Positions 49,243 to 58,074 are shown, numbered from the stretch's first letter. The stretch: 64,000 bases of DNA from SM1-73 sp964588305 (GCA_964588305.1 CAZPOP010000005.1:62001-126000), one strand, 5' to 3'. Notes: generated by a model from the letters alone, not told the origin. Numbers and translations: made by a program.

Positions 49243-50532
49243 CTACTCATCCGCTTTTTCCCGCTTAAGTCTTTCCAGCTCCTGAGCAAGTTTTTTCATC
49301 TCTTGCTCTAACCTTTTAAACTCGCGTTTCAGCTGATCGTAAGATTCGTTCTTCCTGTCAGTCCAGTTCACAAATCCCGGCATCTCAATTGGGGGCATGG
49401 AAACGTCCGGCGGCTCTGGAATTACATAATCGGAGAAATAACCGTATTGAGGTTTTGCTCTTCCCAAAACCGCGGTGAGCTCGATTTCTTTGCCATCCCT
49501 TAGCGTCGTTATTTTGATTTTCTGTTTGGGCTTGGCCTGCAGGATAAGATATCGAAGCTCTTTTACGTCCTGAAGTTCTTTTCCCTCGAATTCGAGGAGG
49601 ATGTCATCCTCCAAAAGACCGGCATGTTCGGCCGGACTCTCTTCCACCACCTCACTCACCAGTACGCCCCTGTCGATATTGTATTCTGCCAAGATCTCTT
49701 CATCCAAATCCTCCGGATAGATCCCCAGATATCCGCTCTCCACAGTCCCGTGTTGGATTATATCATCCGCAATGACCTTGACCCTGTTTATGGGCAAAGC
49801 CAAGCTCACACCAGAGGAGGGCAACTCTATCTGCCGGGCGGGAATGGTAAACACCTGTTTGCCGGATTTATCTTCGTAGATGCTGATGGCATTGATATAA
49901 GAGGGCTCCGAGAGCTTGGCAGAGACCAATGCGATTACGTCGCCGTAAGTGTCCAATACGGGTCCTCCGCTATTTCCGGGACTTACGTTGGCACTCATCT
50001 GGATGAAACCATCTTCTCTGAGACCATTGACCAGCCCCAGGGCGACTGCATTGGGAAGTCCGAACGAATTTCCTACCACGGTCAGCCATGAACCGACCTT
50101 CACCTTGCCGGAGTTGCCCAATCTGGCGGGGGTTAAATCTTTTGCCTCCACCTTGAGCACTGCCACATTGGATTGATCATCCGTACCCACCAATTTACCT
50201 TGCACCACCTTCCCCTGGGGCAAGGTCACTCTGAATTTCCCCATTCCTCCGACCACGCTTGCGGTAGTGAGGATGTAGCCATCCGAGGTGTAAATGACCC
50301 CGGATCCAACCAAGGTTGGGGGTATGTCCAGCCGCTCCATTCTCTCCAATGAGCGGCTGAAACTCTCCGTCTCGATGGTCACCAGGGAAGGCTTGATCGA
50401 CTCCACCAAACTGGTTATATCCTCTTCCAGAGAGGATAATACCTTGCGCTGGGCAAAAGCCGACCCTACCCCACTCCAAAGAAACAGAAGAGCCATCAGC
50501 ACAACTTGTAGAACCCAATACCTAATTTTCAT
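49243..50532 (-). CDS. HtrA/DegP-like protein with degenerate catalytic triad
   Basis: 429 residues: signal peptide, S1C-type trypsin fold, one PDZ domain (YLGIYPEDLDEEILAEYNID, GVLVSEVVEESPAEHAGLLE) and a C-terminal coiled coil (about 395-429). The catalytic Ser is present (VSPGNSGGPVLD, Ser188). The His of the NAHVV motif is Ser (GYILTTASVVGG, Ser92), and the Asp of D-IAVLK is Asn (DDQSNVAVLKV, Asn122). DNA codons AGC and AAT confirm both changes. The fold is kept, so it is likely a non-proteolytic chaperone or sensor. It is the third gene after an ECF sigma factor and its anti-sigma factor. Confidence 0.93.
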   Translation of the reverse strand: MKIRYWVLQVVLMALLFLWSGVGSAFAQRKVLSSLEEDITSLVESIKPSLVTIETESFSRSLERMERLDIPPTLVGSGVIYTSDGYILTTASVVGGMGKFRVTLPQGKVVQGKLVGTDDQSNVAVLKVEAKDLTPARLGNSGKVKVGSWLTVVGNSFGLPNAVALGLVNGLREDGFIQMSANVSPGNSGGPVLDTYGDVIALVSAKLSEPSYINAISIYEDKSGKQVFTIPARQIELPSSGVSLALPINRVKVIADDIIQHGTVESGYLGIYPEDLDEEILAEYNIDRGVLVSEVVEESPAEHAGLLEDDILLEFEGKELQDVKELRYLILQAKPKQKIKITTLRDGKEIELTAVLGRAKPQYGYFSDYVIPEPPDVSMPPIEMPGFVNWTDRKNESYDQLKREFKRLEQEMKKLAQELERLKREKADE

Positions 50533-50619
50533 TTTCCAACTCCTTGTTATAATCAGTTTGTGAGTTTGAAGTTTGAAATCGCCATCAGACCAGCGAATCT
50601 CGAACTTCGAACCGCTTCA

Positions 50620-51315
50620 TCAGTAATTCTCTTTGACTGAGGCCTGCTGAGTCGAGACAACGGGAAGCACGTAGTGGCTGCCCATTCTTCTCTCCTGGCT
50701 TCGGTGGCCTGCCGTTTCAATAATGAATCGTCTATAAGAATCCTCAGATCTCCTCGTCCCATCTATTCCCCGGCTGCCCACCGGCCCGAAATTATCCAGT
50801 ACAAAAGTCTTGCCCTTGACTCTTGACTCGTTCATCAGTCTTTTAAGCATCTCTCGATATGCAGAATCGGCACTACTTTCCTGGTGGACCAACTCAAGGC
50901 GCTCCGTCCTTTCGCCTTCTGCTGAAATTGGCTCTGTCGTGAGGGGAGTACGTTTTTGGGTGAACCAGAGAACCGAAACCAAAATGATCGCCGCGAAGGA
51001 GCCCGCTAAAGCCCACTTGATCTTGTAATCAAAGCCTGTGATTCGGGCCAGAGTAAAAGCAGTTCTTCTCACCTCCTTGACCTTCTCTGAAGAGAGCTTT
51101 TGCACCTCGGACAGAAGCTTCTGGTTAAAATCCGGCGAGGGCTTCAGGGTCTCCAGACTCTCCTCGACCAGAGAAGCTATTCTCTCCACTTCCAAAGCCT
51201 CACTGGCACAGCCGGGGCAGCCTTCCAGATGAAGCTTGATCTCCGTTTTGAAATCTTCAGGAAGTTCATCCTTAAAGTAGCTGAATAGACAGCGGCGAAC
51301 TTTTCGACAGTTCAT
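50620..51315 (-). CDS. Membrane-bound zinc-finger anti-sigma factor
   Basis: 231 residues. The N-terminus is a zinc-binding anti-sigma domain (MNCRKVRRCLFSYFKDELPE, then LHLEGCPGCASEAL with HxxxCxxC). A single membrane segment lies near 100-118 (WALAGSFAAIILVSVLWF), and the rest is periplasmic. It should hold the ECF sigma factor encoded upstream at the membrane until a stress signal releases it. The start (AAGGAG upstream) is inside the last 44 bases of the sigma gene, so translation is coupled. Confidence 0.9.
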   Translation of the reverse strand: MNCRKVRRCLFSYFKDELPEDFKTEIKLHLEGCPGCASEALEVERIASLVEESLETLKPSPDFNQKLLSEVQKLSSEKVKEVRRTAFTLARITGFDYKIKWALAGSFAAIILVSVLWFTQKRTPLTTEPISAEGERTERLELVHQESSADSAYREMLKRLMNESRVKGKTFVLDNFGPVGSRGIDGTRRSEDSYRRFIIETAGHRSQERRMGSHYVLPVVSTQQASVKENY

Positions 51316-51919
51316 AATACTCCTTCATTCTAGGTTTCAGCCTGTTTCTTAGCATGAGCCGGGCCCTGTTCACTCTTGATTTCACAGTACCCATGGGTAT
51401 CTCTAAGGATTGCGAGATCTCCTCATAAGGGAGTTGATTGACGTCCCTTAAAAGGAATACTGTGCGATACTTGACCGGCAGGGTACGGATCGCATTCTCC
51501 AGTGTCGAGCTTAAACAGTCGCTGCTCTTTACCTGTTGGCTCGCATATTCTCGACTATTCTTGATCAAATCGATGCCAAAAAACTTGAATCTCTTTCTTT
51601 TTTTCAATTCGTTTCTGCAAAGGTTCAAGGTTATGGTATAAATCCAGGTGGAAAAGGCGTATGTCGGATCATAGCTTCGCCTCTCCCGGTAAACTCTCAG
51701 AAAGGTCTCCTGAAGGATGTCCTCCGCTTCTTCTTTGTCCTGGAGCATACGATAGATCAGGTTAAGAAGCCGCACCTTGTACCGATCCACCAGCACACTG
51801 AAAGCAGAGGTATCCTCGGACTTCACCTTTTCCATCAGTTCCTTATCGGAGATCTGTCCACCCGGACGGGTGCCTCTCCAGGCATTTCCTGTTGAGTCGA
51901 ACTGGTCACTGGGCGCCAT
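51272..51919 (-). CDS. ECF-type RNA polymerase sigma factor (RpoE-like)
   Basis: 215 residues. Region 2 covers about 25-100 (KELMEKVKSEDTSAFSVLVD, AEDILQETFLRVYRERRSYD, FSTWIYTITLNLCRNELKKR) and region 4 about 140-195 (LPVKYRTVFLLRDVNQLPYE, EISQSLEIPMGTVKSRVNRA). The start follows AAGGAC. An ECF-like GGAAC (plus strand GTTCC at 51964-51968) lies about 45-50 bases upstream of the start and may be the -35 of an autoregulated promoter. It is followed by the anti-sigma and HtrA-like genes, a classic envelope-stress cassette. Confidence 0.95.
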   Translation of the reverse strand: MAPSDQFDSTGNAWRGTRPGGQISDKELMEKVKSEDTSAFSVLVDRYKVRLLNLIYRMLQDKEEAEDILQETFLRVYRERRSYDPTYAFSTWIYTITLNLCRNELKKRKRFKFFGIDLIKNSREYASQQVKSSDCLSSTLENAIRTLPVKYRTVFLLRDVNQLPYEEISQSLEIPMGTVKSRVNRARLMLRNRLKPRMKEYYELSKSSPLSIQLL

Positions 51920-52099
51920 CTTTGTCCTTTTTCAAGAATAATATACAATCCAGAGGCTCAAATGTTCCAGAGATTCGAAAACCACCATCGATGCTGACCA
52001 AGATTTCGTTCGGCCAAGCAGCGGAATACTCTCGTCACCTATTATACGTCTACGACGTAAGCCACGAGACGTTTTGCAGAAAAATTCCGCCTTTTGAGA

Positions 52100-53338
52100 T
52101 TATCTTATGAGTGCCCAAGGATATCCTAAAGCCACAAGAATAACTGCAAACAGGATCAAAAAAACTGCGGGGGGAAGTATCAGCTTGTATACCTTCAATA
52201 GATCGGCTTTGAAATAGTCTTTAGTCAAAATCAGGCAGAAATGGACGGGCGAGAGCATAACCCCTATAAACCCACAAGCGTAAAGCAACATCACCAAACT
52301 CCAGTCCACCTGATCAGCAACCGGGATCAAGAAAGGTAGAAGTATGGGATAGCTCACCCCCACGAATCCGGTGGTTACCCCGGTTAGCAGGCCCACGGTC
52401 AGGGGAATGATTCCGGTAACTGCCGCTTCCGGAATACCCAAAAGCATCATCTGTTCAGGCATAACTTCCACCGCCCCGGATCCTTCCAGAAGGCCCTTGA
52501 AAATCATTATCCCCAAGATCAGAGCCACCACGTCAAAGGTTACCGTTTGCTTCACCATCCTCAGGATATCTCTAGATCTCACTCTCTTTGAGAAAACCAA
52601 GAGTACTATGACCAAGCCTAAGGCTATCACCAGGTCAACTTTCAACAGGAGATTCAGGATCACCACCAACAAGACCGGCCAGATGCTTTTGACCAAGAGC
52701 AAAAAGGGCTTGTTCTGTTCCTCTTGAGGTTCTGCATGGTTTCCCGCCAGTTTGACTTTTCTGGTACAGAAGAGGAGGCCCAAAAGAATCATAGCAAAGG
52801 TCAAAACGATCTGGGCCGCCGCGATTCTCCAGAGCCCCACCCCCAAAAGTGCCGCTGAAAGGACTATTCCGGGGTACAGGGGAAAACAGTATTCCCACAC
52901 GTGCCTGAACCAGTAGTTCATGGCGGTCTTGATCTCCGGCGAAAGACCTCTCTTCGCTCCCACCTCCTCCACCATGGGAGCTGATACAAGCGCTCCCCCA
53001 GGCATAGGCAAAAGCCCGATAACTGCAGGAAGCACCATCAGCACCAACTTCGTGTTCGCAACCAGGCTTTCCAAGGCGATTCTCAGATCTCTCAAGTTTT
53101 CGATCAACCTTAACAAATTGCCGAAGAAAACGATTAAGATCACCAAGACCAGAAGATGCAGGGTCTCCGCATCCACTGCCGCGGAGAGGGCTTCTCTCAG
53201 CATTCCGGAAAGAGGCATTCCGAAGAGAATCCCCACAAGGATCCCTCCGCAGAAAAGCGAAATTCCCACCGGGACTTTCTTCTTGATCAAAAAGATCAGA
53301 AGAAAGAGGACTGAGCTTAATTTCAATAATTCGATCAT
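52100..53338 (-). CDS. DUF401-family integral membrane protein
   Basis: 412 residues with about eleven membrane segments. The family motif LLPMPGGALVSAPMVEEVGA followed by NYWFRHVWEYCFPLYPGIVL is clear, as is the repeated half-site near the C-terminus (LLTGVTTGFVGVSYPILLPF). DUF401 proteins resemble the gluconate/DctM-type ion transporters in topology; no substrate is known. A sigma70-like promoter precedes it, so it is separate from the sigma cassette. Confidence 0.9.
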   Translation of the reverse strand: MIELLKLSSVLFLLIFLIKKKVPVGISLFCGGILVGILFGMPLSGMLREALSAAVDAETLHLLVLVILIVFFGNLLRLIENLRDLRIALESLVANTKLVLMVLPAVIGLLPMPGGALVSAPMVEEVGAKRGLSPEIKTAMNYWFRHVWEYCFPLYPGIVLSAALLGVGLWRIAAAQIVLTFAMILLGLLFCTRKVKLAGNHAEPQEEQNKPFLLLVKSIWPVLLVVILNLLLKVDLVIALGLVIVLLVFSKRVRSRDILRMVKQTVTFDVVALILGIMIFKGLLEGSGAVEVMPEQMMLLGIPEAAVTGIIPLTVGLLTGVTTGFVGVSYPILLPFLIPVADQVDWSLVMLLYACGFIGVMLSPVHFCLILTKDYFKADLLKVYKLILPPAVFLILFAVILVALGYPWALIR

Positions 53339-53385
53339 CTCTTAAGAAGGCACCTGTGAGAAAACGGTTCAATTTATCCTTGCCC

Positions 53386-53414
53386 AAATAAAACAAATAA
53401 AGGGGTTTTGTCAA
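53386..53414 (-). promoter_or_regulatory. Sigma70-type promoter for the DUF401 gene
   Basis: On the minus strand TTGACA (53409-53414), a 17-base spacer and TTATTT (53386-53391), about 48 bases before the start. Confidence 0.6.
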
Positions 53415-53432
53415 CCGACATTGAGGGAACTT

Positions 53433-53455
53433 GGAGTGTCAAGCTTCAGCTTGAC
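53433..53455 (+). repeat. GGAGT-tag hairpin repeat
   Basis: Tag GGAGT, then arms GTCAAGC and GCTTGAC around TTCA. It is the inverse of the copies at 1729 and 32713. Confidence 0.85.
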
Positions 53456-53601
53456 CGTAGTTTTGAATTTCTCATTTGTAAGAAGAGGTGAACTACAGAT
53501 GTTTTTTTTCTGTCAGGAGCTTCTCCTGACAGTGTGTGTGTAAGGTCTGGAGGACCTGACGCAACAGAAATATTTAGAAACTAAAATGTTGGGCCAGTTT
53601 T

Positions 53602-53649
53602 GGAGTGCAATCCATATGGACTGCAAGCAAAAACAAGTTTTTGCACTCC
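53602..53649. repeat. Back-to-back inverted pair of GGAGT-tag hairpins (REPIN-like)
   Basis: The left unit is GGAGT plus GCAATCCA/TGGACTGC around TA (53602-53624, one mispair). After two bases comes the right unit, GCAAAAAC/GTTTTTGC around AA followed by ACTCC (53627-53649). The 48-base whole is symmetrical in its tags but not in its stems. Confidence 0.8.
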
Positions 53650-53728
53650 TTTTTATCCTCAGCCTGTAACCCCTAAGCTCATGAACAACTTGGGGGGGAT
53701 GATAACATCCCCCAAGAGCGGAAGAATC

Positions 53729-53751
53729 GCACCAGCAAGCTGGTGCACTCC
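53729..53751 (-). repeat. GGAGT-tag hairpin repeat
   Basis: Arms GCACCAGC and GCTGGTGC around AA, followed by ACTCC. Identical to 28528-28550. Confidence 0.85.
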
Positions 53752-53891
53752 GGTTCGGGTTTTTCAACATGCAGGTACGGTACACCCCAGGGGAGAGAGC
53801 GAAATTTCTTATGACTAACAAACGCGCTTACATTAGTCGTGACCGATTATGCAGAAGCAAACCGGAGTACGTTTCGCTCGAATGGTTGATG

Positions 53892-55190
53892 TTAGAAATG
53901 ATATGCGGTGGTCAGGAGGATTTGATTGGTGGTGTATTTCTCGGCAATCTCGGTATCGAAATCGTTTAATTCCCAGCTCCCATAGACCCAGGCCAGATCC
54001 ACAGTCATCACCTGATCTACCAAGAATCCGATCCCTCCGGTAAAATAATCCCTGTCTTCCTTAATCCACATGGATTGATAGGGGAGTGGGTTCTGGTAAT
54101 ATCCGGCTCTTAACGTGGTTCCGATCGCAGGGAAAAGATATTCCGCCCCCACATGCCACCTGAGGGCATCGGTGTAACTGTCCTTGATGTTTCGATTGGC
54201 CTCTGCCATATCCCATAATCTTTTGTACTCCATCTGAGTCCAGTCGGTGTAATGAACATCGCTAGCTAAGAGGAGATTACCGAAATTCAGGCCAACTCCT
54301 AGTCCCAGCGAGAAAGGCAGCGAGATTTTGTACTCGGCCTTATCGGAATAGCGATCCCGAACCCAATAGTCCTCCGGCTCATAGAATATTGTATCGGTTT
54401 TCTGGGTGTAGTCCTCGTCTATGGTATAGGTGACCGGCGAATCTATGGTTCCCCCTATGATCAAGAATTTGTTAGGTTGAACTCTTACTCCAAATTTGGC
54501 GTTGAAGCCGGAGTACCGATCCTTAATGGTATCGTCATACTTATATTTAAAGGTCAGGTCGTCATCTTCATACCAATCTTCATACAGCCAGGAGTAATTG
54601 TCAGTTCCGTCCCAGAAGTTCAATGCTGCACCTACCGAGACGTTGGGTGAGATATCTACGGCTCCGCCAAGAGACCAGAGATAGATTCCGCCCGATTCGG
54701 ACTCGATGCCGTAAGAACCATCTTTCCGCGAAAACCTCATGGTTTTGTCAAAGCTTTTAACCCGGTTGACTCCCAAGGCAAAGACCAGACTTCCTCGATA
54801 GGTGGGAACCGGTAAGACGATTGCCCCTGAGCCCAACCGCGTGTTGGACTGGATCTGACCGTCACCGGTGGCGGTCCGGGGATTTCCCACCGCAGGACGA
54901 ATTCCGTACGGGGGACCAGTTTCGTTGTTCAACCTTTCGTGGGTGAGAGCACCTGAGAGCTCAATCCTTTTCATCCTGGCTAATCCTGCCGGATTATACA
55001 CCAAAGCGGTAGCATCATTGGCCACGGCAATGTGTGCTCCACCCATACCCATGGCTCTTGCTCCTACTCCAAAAAAATTGCCTGCAGTAGCCTCGTCCAC
55101 CACCCCCAGATCCTGCGCGTTAGAGGCAAAAGAATAAAACACTGTAAGGCAAAGGACTACTGCTATTGTTAAAAGCGATCTTCCTGTCAT
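53892..55190 (-). CDS. Outer-membrane beta-barrel protein (FadL/PorV-like)
   Basis: 432 residues from ATG 55190 (GAGGTGAT upstream). Signal peptide (LLTIAVVLCLTVFYSFASNA) and then the motif ARAMGMGGAHIAVANDATAL followed by YNPAGLARMKRIELSG, characteristic of FadL/PorV-type barrels. The remainder is beta-strand sequence with many aromatic residues. Barrels of this kind move hydrophobic molecules or serve as secretion adaptors in FCB bacteria. Function is not fixed here. A Tyr-rich lipoprotein gene lies upstream. Confidence 0.87.
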   Translation of the reverse strand: MTGRSLLTIAVVLCLTVFYSFASNAQDLGVVDEATAGNFFGVGARAMGMGGAHIAVANDATALVYNPAGLARMKRIELSGALTHERLNNETGPPYGIRPAVGNPRTATGDGQIQSNTRLGSGAIVLPVPTYRGSLVFALGVNRVKSFDKTMRFSRKDGSYGIESESGGIYLWSLGGAVDISPNVSVGAALNFWDGTDNYSWLYEDWYEDDDLTFKYKYDDTIKDRYSGFNAKFGVRVQPNKFLIIGGTIDSPVTYTIDEDYTQKTDTIFYEPEDYWVRDRYSDKAEYKISLPFSLGLGVGLNFGNLLLASDVHYTDWTQMEYKRLWDMAEANRNIKDSYTDALRWHVGAEYLFPAIGTTLRAGYYQNPLPYQSMWIKEDRDYFTGGIGFLVDQVMTVDLAWVYGSWELNDFDTEIAEKYTTNQILLTTAYHF

Positions 55191-55278
55191 ATAGATCACC
55201 TCAGGCGAATCAACACCTACGTCAACATCAAGGAAACAAAGTGAATGACTCGTTGAATGCACGTAAGTGAGCTTCCGC

Positions 55279-55803
55279 CTATTTTTTTCTGCGTTTCTGG
55301 GCTTTCTCGTCCTTGGGTTTTTCCTCTTTTATCTGTTCCTTGGCAGCTTCGGGTTTTGCCTCACCCTTTATTTGGGCCGGTTGCTGTTCAATCCTTGATG
55401 CGGGCTCGTTGATGAAAGATGCCGGAGTCTTGGTGTCCGGGACATAAGGAGGTTCCAGACCTCTGCGCCTTTCCGCCTTCTCTTCACTGGCGGGAACATA
55501 GTCGGCATCGTCATCATCATCCCACCAATATCTATCCCACCACCAGGGATAAGCGTAATAGTGCCCCCAGCGCGGGTTGCTCCAATAGTAGTCCGGATAG
55601 AATCCATAGTAGTAGCCGTAAGGATAGCTATGGTAATCCCCATGACAGTCGGTGCAGTGCTCCCGATAGTAGGCGCCGCTATGCTCGATCGCTTCCTCCT
55701 CTTCCCCCTGCACCTGTGGATGCATCAGCACGGTGTAACAACCGATGGCAAATACCCCCACCAAGACGAGCAGAACCGCCAACCACACAAATTTAATCTT
55801 CAT
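55279..55803 (-). CDS. Tyr/Trp-rich lipoprotein with one CxxCH motif
   Basis: 174 residues. The signal sequence (AVLLVLVGVFAIGC) ends in a lipobox, so the mature protein begins at Cys22. A single haem-binding-type motif (REHCTDCHGDYHSY) is at about residues 50-60, followed by a block extraordinarily rich in Tyr and Trp (PYGYYYGFYPDYYWSNPRWG, YYAYPWWWDRYWWDDDDDAD) and a Lys/Glu/Pro-rich tail. It could bind a c-type haem or a metal. No cytochrome maturation gene is near, and one motif alone is weak evidence. I do not recognise a family. Confidence 0.82.
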   Translation of the reverse strand: MKIKFVWLAVLLVLVGVFAIGCYTVLMHPQVQGEEEEAIEHSGAYYREHCTDCHGDYHSYPYGYYYGFYPDYYWSNPRWGHYYAYPWWWDRYWWDDDDDADYVPASEEKAERRRGLEPPYVPDTKTPASFINEPASRIEQQPAQIKGEAKPEAAKEQIKEEKPKDEKAQKRRKK

Positions 55804-56110
55804 CTCCTCAAAATCTCCTCGACGGACGACAACGATTCAATCGGAGTCACCATCTTCCTTTCCTTATTAACTCTCCATCTATTTTTATGACACCATCCTT
55901 GCCAAAAACTTGTGGTCAAGAATCATTTTTGTATTCACTAACTAAACAGTTTTCTCTCTGAATTCAATTTCGCTCGACCAAAAACATTCCACCGATGAAA
56001 CGGAATGCTTCAAAGCTTTCATACCATTCTAAAGTATCTACGCTGAACTTCGTAATAAACATTGCCTAATTGACATTATCGGCTCTTTTCTCGGGTCAAA
56101 GAATTCCGCT
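55804..56110. other. Spacer, nothing recognised
   Basis: AT-rich sequence with a TTGACC near 55914-55919 on the minus strand but no convincing -10. No gene or repeat seen. Confidence 0.6.
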
Positions 56111-56905
56111 CTAAAACTTCTCAAAATAGATGATTCTGAACTCCCTTCCCCAGGCAGATATGTCCTCCCGATTAAGAAGAATATTCTTGAACTGGAACTC
56201 CAGCTGCAGTTTGTCGGAGAATATCCACTGAAATGCTGCATTCAGATAACCGTAACCCTGCCCGTATCTCTCCTTAAATTCATCGTCGTTTGTGGCCAGG
56301 TCATATTCGGCTGAAAAACCCAAATTCTCGGTAGGCTGCATGTCGGCTCCAAAGAATATCGGTATATCCTTGTCGTCATCGTCATTCTCCAGACTGTAGT
56401 TTGCCCCGAAGTGAAAGCCAACCGGAACTTCTGCCACCAGATAGCTTTTGCTCGTCACCGCATAGAAACCTTTAGATTTATATACATACCTATTCAAGCT
56501 ATCATCCCAAGCTCCACTCCCCTGAGAATCGAACCCTATGGCAATTGCCGGGAGAACGTAACTTTCGTTGATCAGCCTATACTTGGCCAAGAACTCTATC
56601 CCCGGGTTCCAATCCGCTTCTCCATCCCCGATGACATTTTCTCCACCGAAGGACATTCCAATCATGAATCTGTGCATCAAACCCACGTCAATGGTGGTAA
56701 TCAACCCGCCGTTTCCATAAATGGTTATGTCGAAATCAAAACTTCCCCTGGGCAAAAGACCAGCCGTTGGGCAATCGACCAATTTACGCGGCTGAAGCGC
56801 CGAGAATTTCGGCACCTTTTTCACTTCTCGCCTTTCCTGAGCAAAACCGAAGGTGCTGAGTGCTAGAAGGCTCAACACCATCAGCGCTCCTATTTTCTTA
56901 ATCAT
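56111..56905 (-). CDS. Predicted outer-membrane beta-barrel protein, function unknown
   Basis: 264 residues. Signal peptide (MIKKIGALMVLSLLALSTFG), then GLLPRGSFDFDITIYGNGGL and a pattern of alternating strands ending in Phe (REFRIIYFEKF), a usual barrel terminus. The acidic segment NDDDDKDIPIFFG may be an exposed loop. There is no recognisable enzymatic motif. A good promoter precedes it, so it is probably expressed alone. Confidence 0.82.
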   Translation of the reverse strand: MIKKIGALMVLSLLALSTFGFAQERREVKKVPKFSALQPRKLVDCPTAGLLPRGSFDFDITIYGNGGLITTIDVGLMHRFMIGMSFGGENVIGDGEADWNPGIEFLAKYRLINESYVLPAIAIGFDSQGSGAWDDSLNRYVYKSKGFYAVTSKSYLVAEVPVGFHFGANYSLENDDDDKDIPIFFGADMQPTENLGFSAEYDLATNDDEFKERYGQGYGYLNAAFQWIFSDKLQLEFQFKNILLNREDISAWGREFRIIYFEKF

Positions 56906-56948
56906 CTCTCCCTCCTCTTTTCAGGCGATCAATCCTAAGTTTTTGTCC

Positions 56949-56977
56949 AATGTAACAAATTCATGATAACTAGTCAA
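56949..56977 (-). promoter_or_regulatory. Sigma70-type promoter for the barrel gene
   Basis: On the minus strand TTGACT (56972-56977), a 17-base spacer and TACATT (56949-56954), about 43 bases before the start. Confidence 0.65.
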
Positions 56978-57306
56978 TCAAAAAGAGGAGGCAAGATGCT
57001 TCGAATATGAACTTCCCACCAATCTTCAGCCTCAAGTGCCAAAATGGCTCCCCCTGCCATCCACGAGCTTCATTCTTCTATGCGAGACCAGTCAGAACTC
57101 CAATCACCCGTGAAGTGCTCTGACTCTACCACAGCAACTGATATGCCGTAACAATAGAGCTACCCTCGATGGGCGTAAGTGGCGTCACGACAATGGAATA
57201 AGTCCGGCTGCTTAAATCTTTAAATCAGGTACGATTTGAGATGGACGCACAAATATTGTTCGCGGGCAGTCACTTTTTGTGCAAGGGGTTACTTGGAGGA
57301 TTGCAG

Positions 57307-57329
57307 GTCTGCCTAAAGGCAGACACTCC
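57307..57329 (-). repeat. GGAGT-tag hairpin repeat
   Basis: Arms GTCTGCCT and AGGCAGAC around AA, followed by ACTCC. Confidence 0.85.
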
Positions 57330-57450
57330 AGAGAATTTGCCCTTGGTGACACTTGACAGCTGTGGAAAACCACTGAGGGATAAGATTCTCAAAAGGCTTA
57401 CGCCTTAAGTCCTTTGGGGCCTGGGTGCCAAGAGTTTCTCTTAGGCCTCG

Positions 57451-57963
57451 CTATTGCCAGCGATCATAGGAGACGATTTCATTCAATTCCAATCTGGGCT
57501 TGGGCTCCGGATGGAATTTGGGATAACCCAATGGCAAGAGTTCGACTACCCTCATGTCTTCAGGAATGTTCAAAAGCTTCTTTACCTCATCCTCTTTAAA
57601 GGAGCCGATCCAGCAGGTTCCCAATCCCTCCTCTACTGCCTGGAGGGTCATATGATCCATGGAAATGGAGACGTCAATGGTGTAAGCAGGCTGGCCGCAG
57701 GATAGAACGTAATTGACCAAAGTGGCGCATCCCACGATCACCACCGGCGCTTCGGCAATGAAATATTGATTATTCGCCGCCACCGCCAGCTTCTTTCTTA
57801 GCTGCGGGTCTTTGACCACCACGTATCTCCACTCCTGACGGTTTTTCGCAGAGGGAGCAAGCCTGCCTGCCTCCAGAACCCTTAAGAGCTTCTCATCTTC
57901 GATTGGTCTGTCATCGTAACTTCTGATGCTTCTTCTGGTTTTAATTGCCTCAAAGACATTCAT
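57451..57963 (-). CDS. Nitroreductase-family FMN oxidoreductase
   Basis: 170 residues from ATG 57963 (AGAGG upstream); GTG 57969 is possible. FMN-binding pattern: MNVFEAIKTRRSIRSYDDRP, LAPSAKNRQEWRYVVVKDP, and the C-terminal EGLGTCWIGSFKEDEVKKLL with the LGYPKFHPEPKPR end. The family reduces nitro compounds, quinones or flavins with NAD(P)H, and some members dehalogenate or cyclise; the role here is not fixed. Confidence 0.93.
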   Translation of the reverse strand: MNVFEAIKTRRSIRSYDDRPIEDEKLLRVLEAGRLAPSAKNRQEWRYVVVKDPQLRKKLAVAANNQYFIAEAPVVIVGCATLVNYVLSCGQPAYTIDVSISMDHMTLQAVEEGLGTCWIGSFKEDEVKKLLNIPEDMRVVELLPLGYPKFHPEPKPRLELNEIVSYDRWQ

Positions 57964-58074
57964 GTTCACCTCTTTGAATAATGCTGGATGCTCGGACGTC
58001 GTTGTCGAGGCTCGTAACGAAGCCGGTCACTTCGAGACTCGACACTCGTGGCTTTCTTATCAAATCATTTTGAC

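Larger units (their letters stand above)
53339..53891. other. Promoter and repeat-rich spacer
   Basis: No gene. From left to right: a promoter for DUF401 (53386-53414), a GGAGT-tag hairpin (53433-53455), a back-to-back hairpin pair (53602-53649), a CTTGGGGG/CCCCCAAG hairpin (about 53682-53716), another hairpin (53729-53751) and a TTTTTCAACAT end (53760-53770) matching the MITE ends. Confidence 0.8.
56906..57450. other. Promoter and repeat spacer
   Basis: No gene. It holds the promoter at 56949-56977, a hairpin at 57307-57329, and an AAGGC/GCCTT stem near 57395-57408. The rest is unremarkable. Confidence 0.65.
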
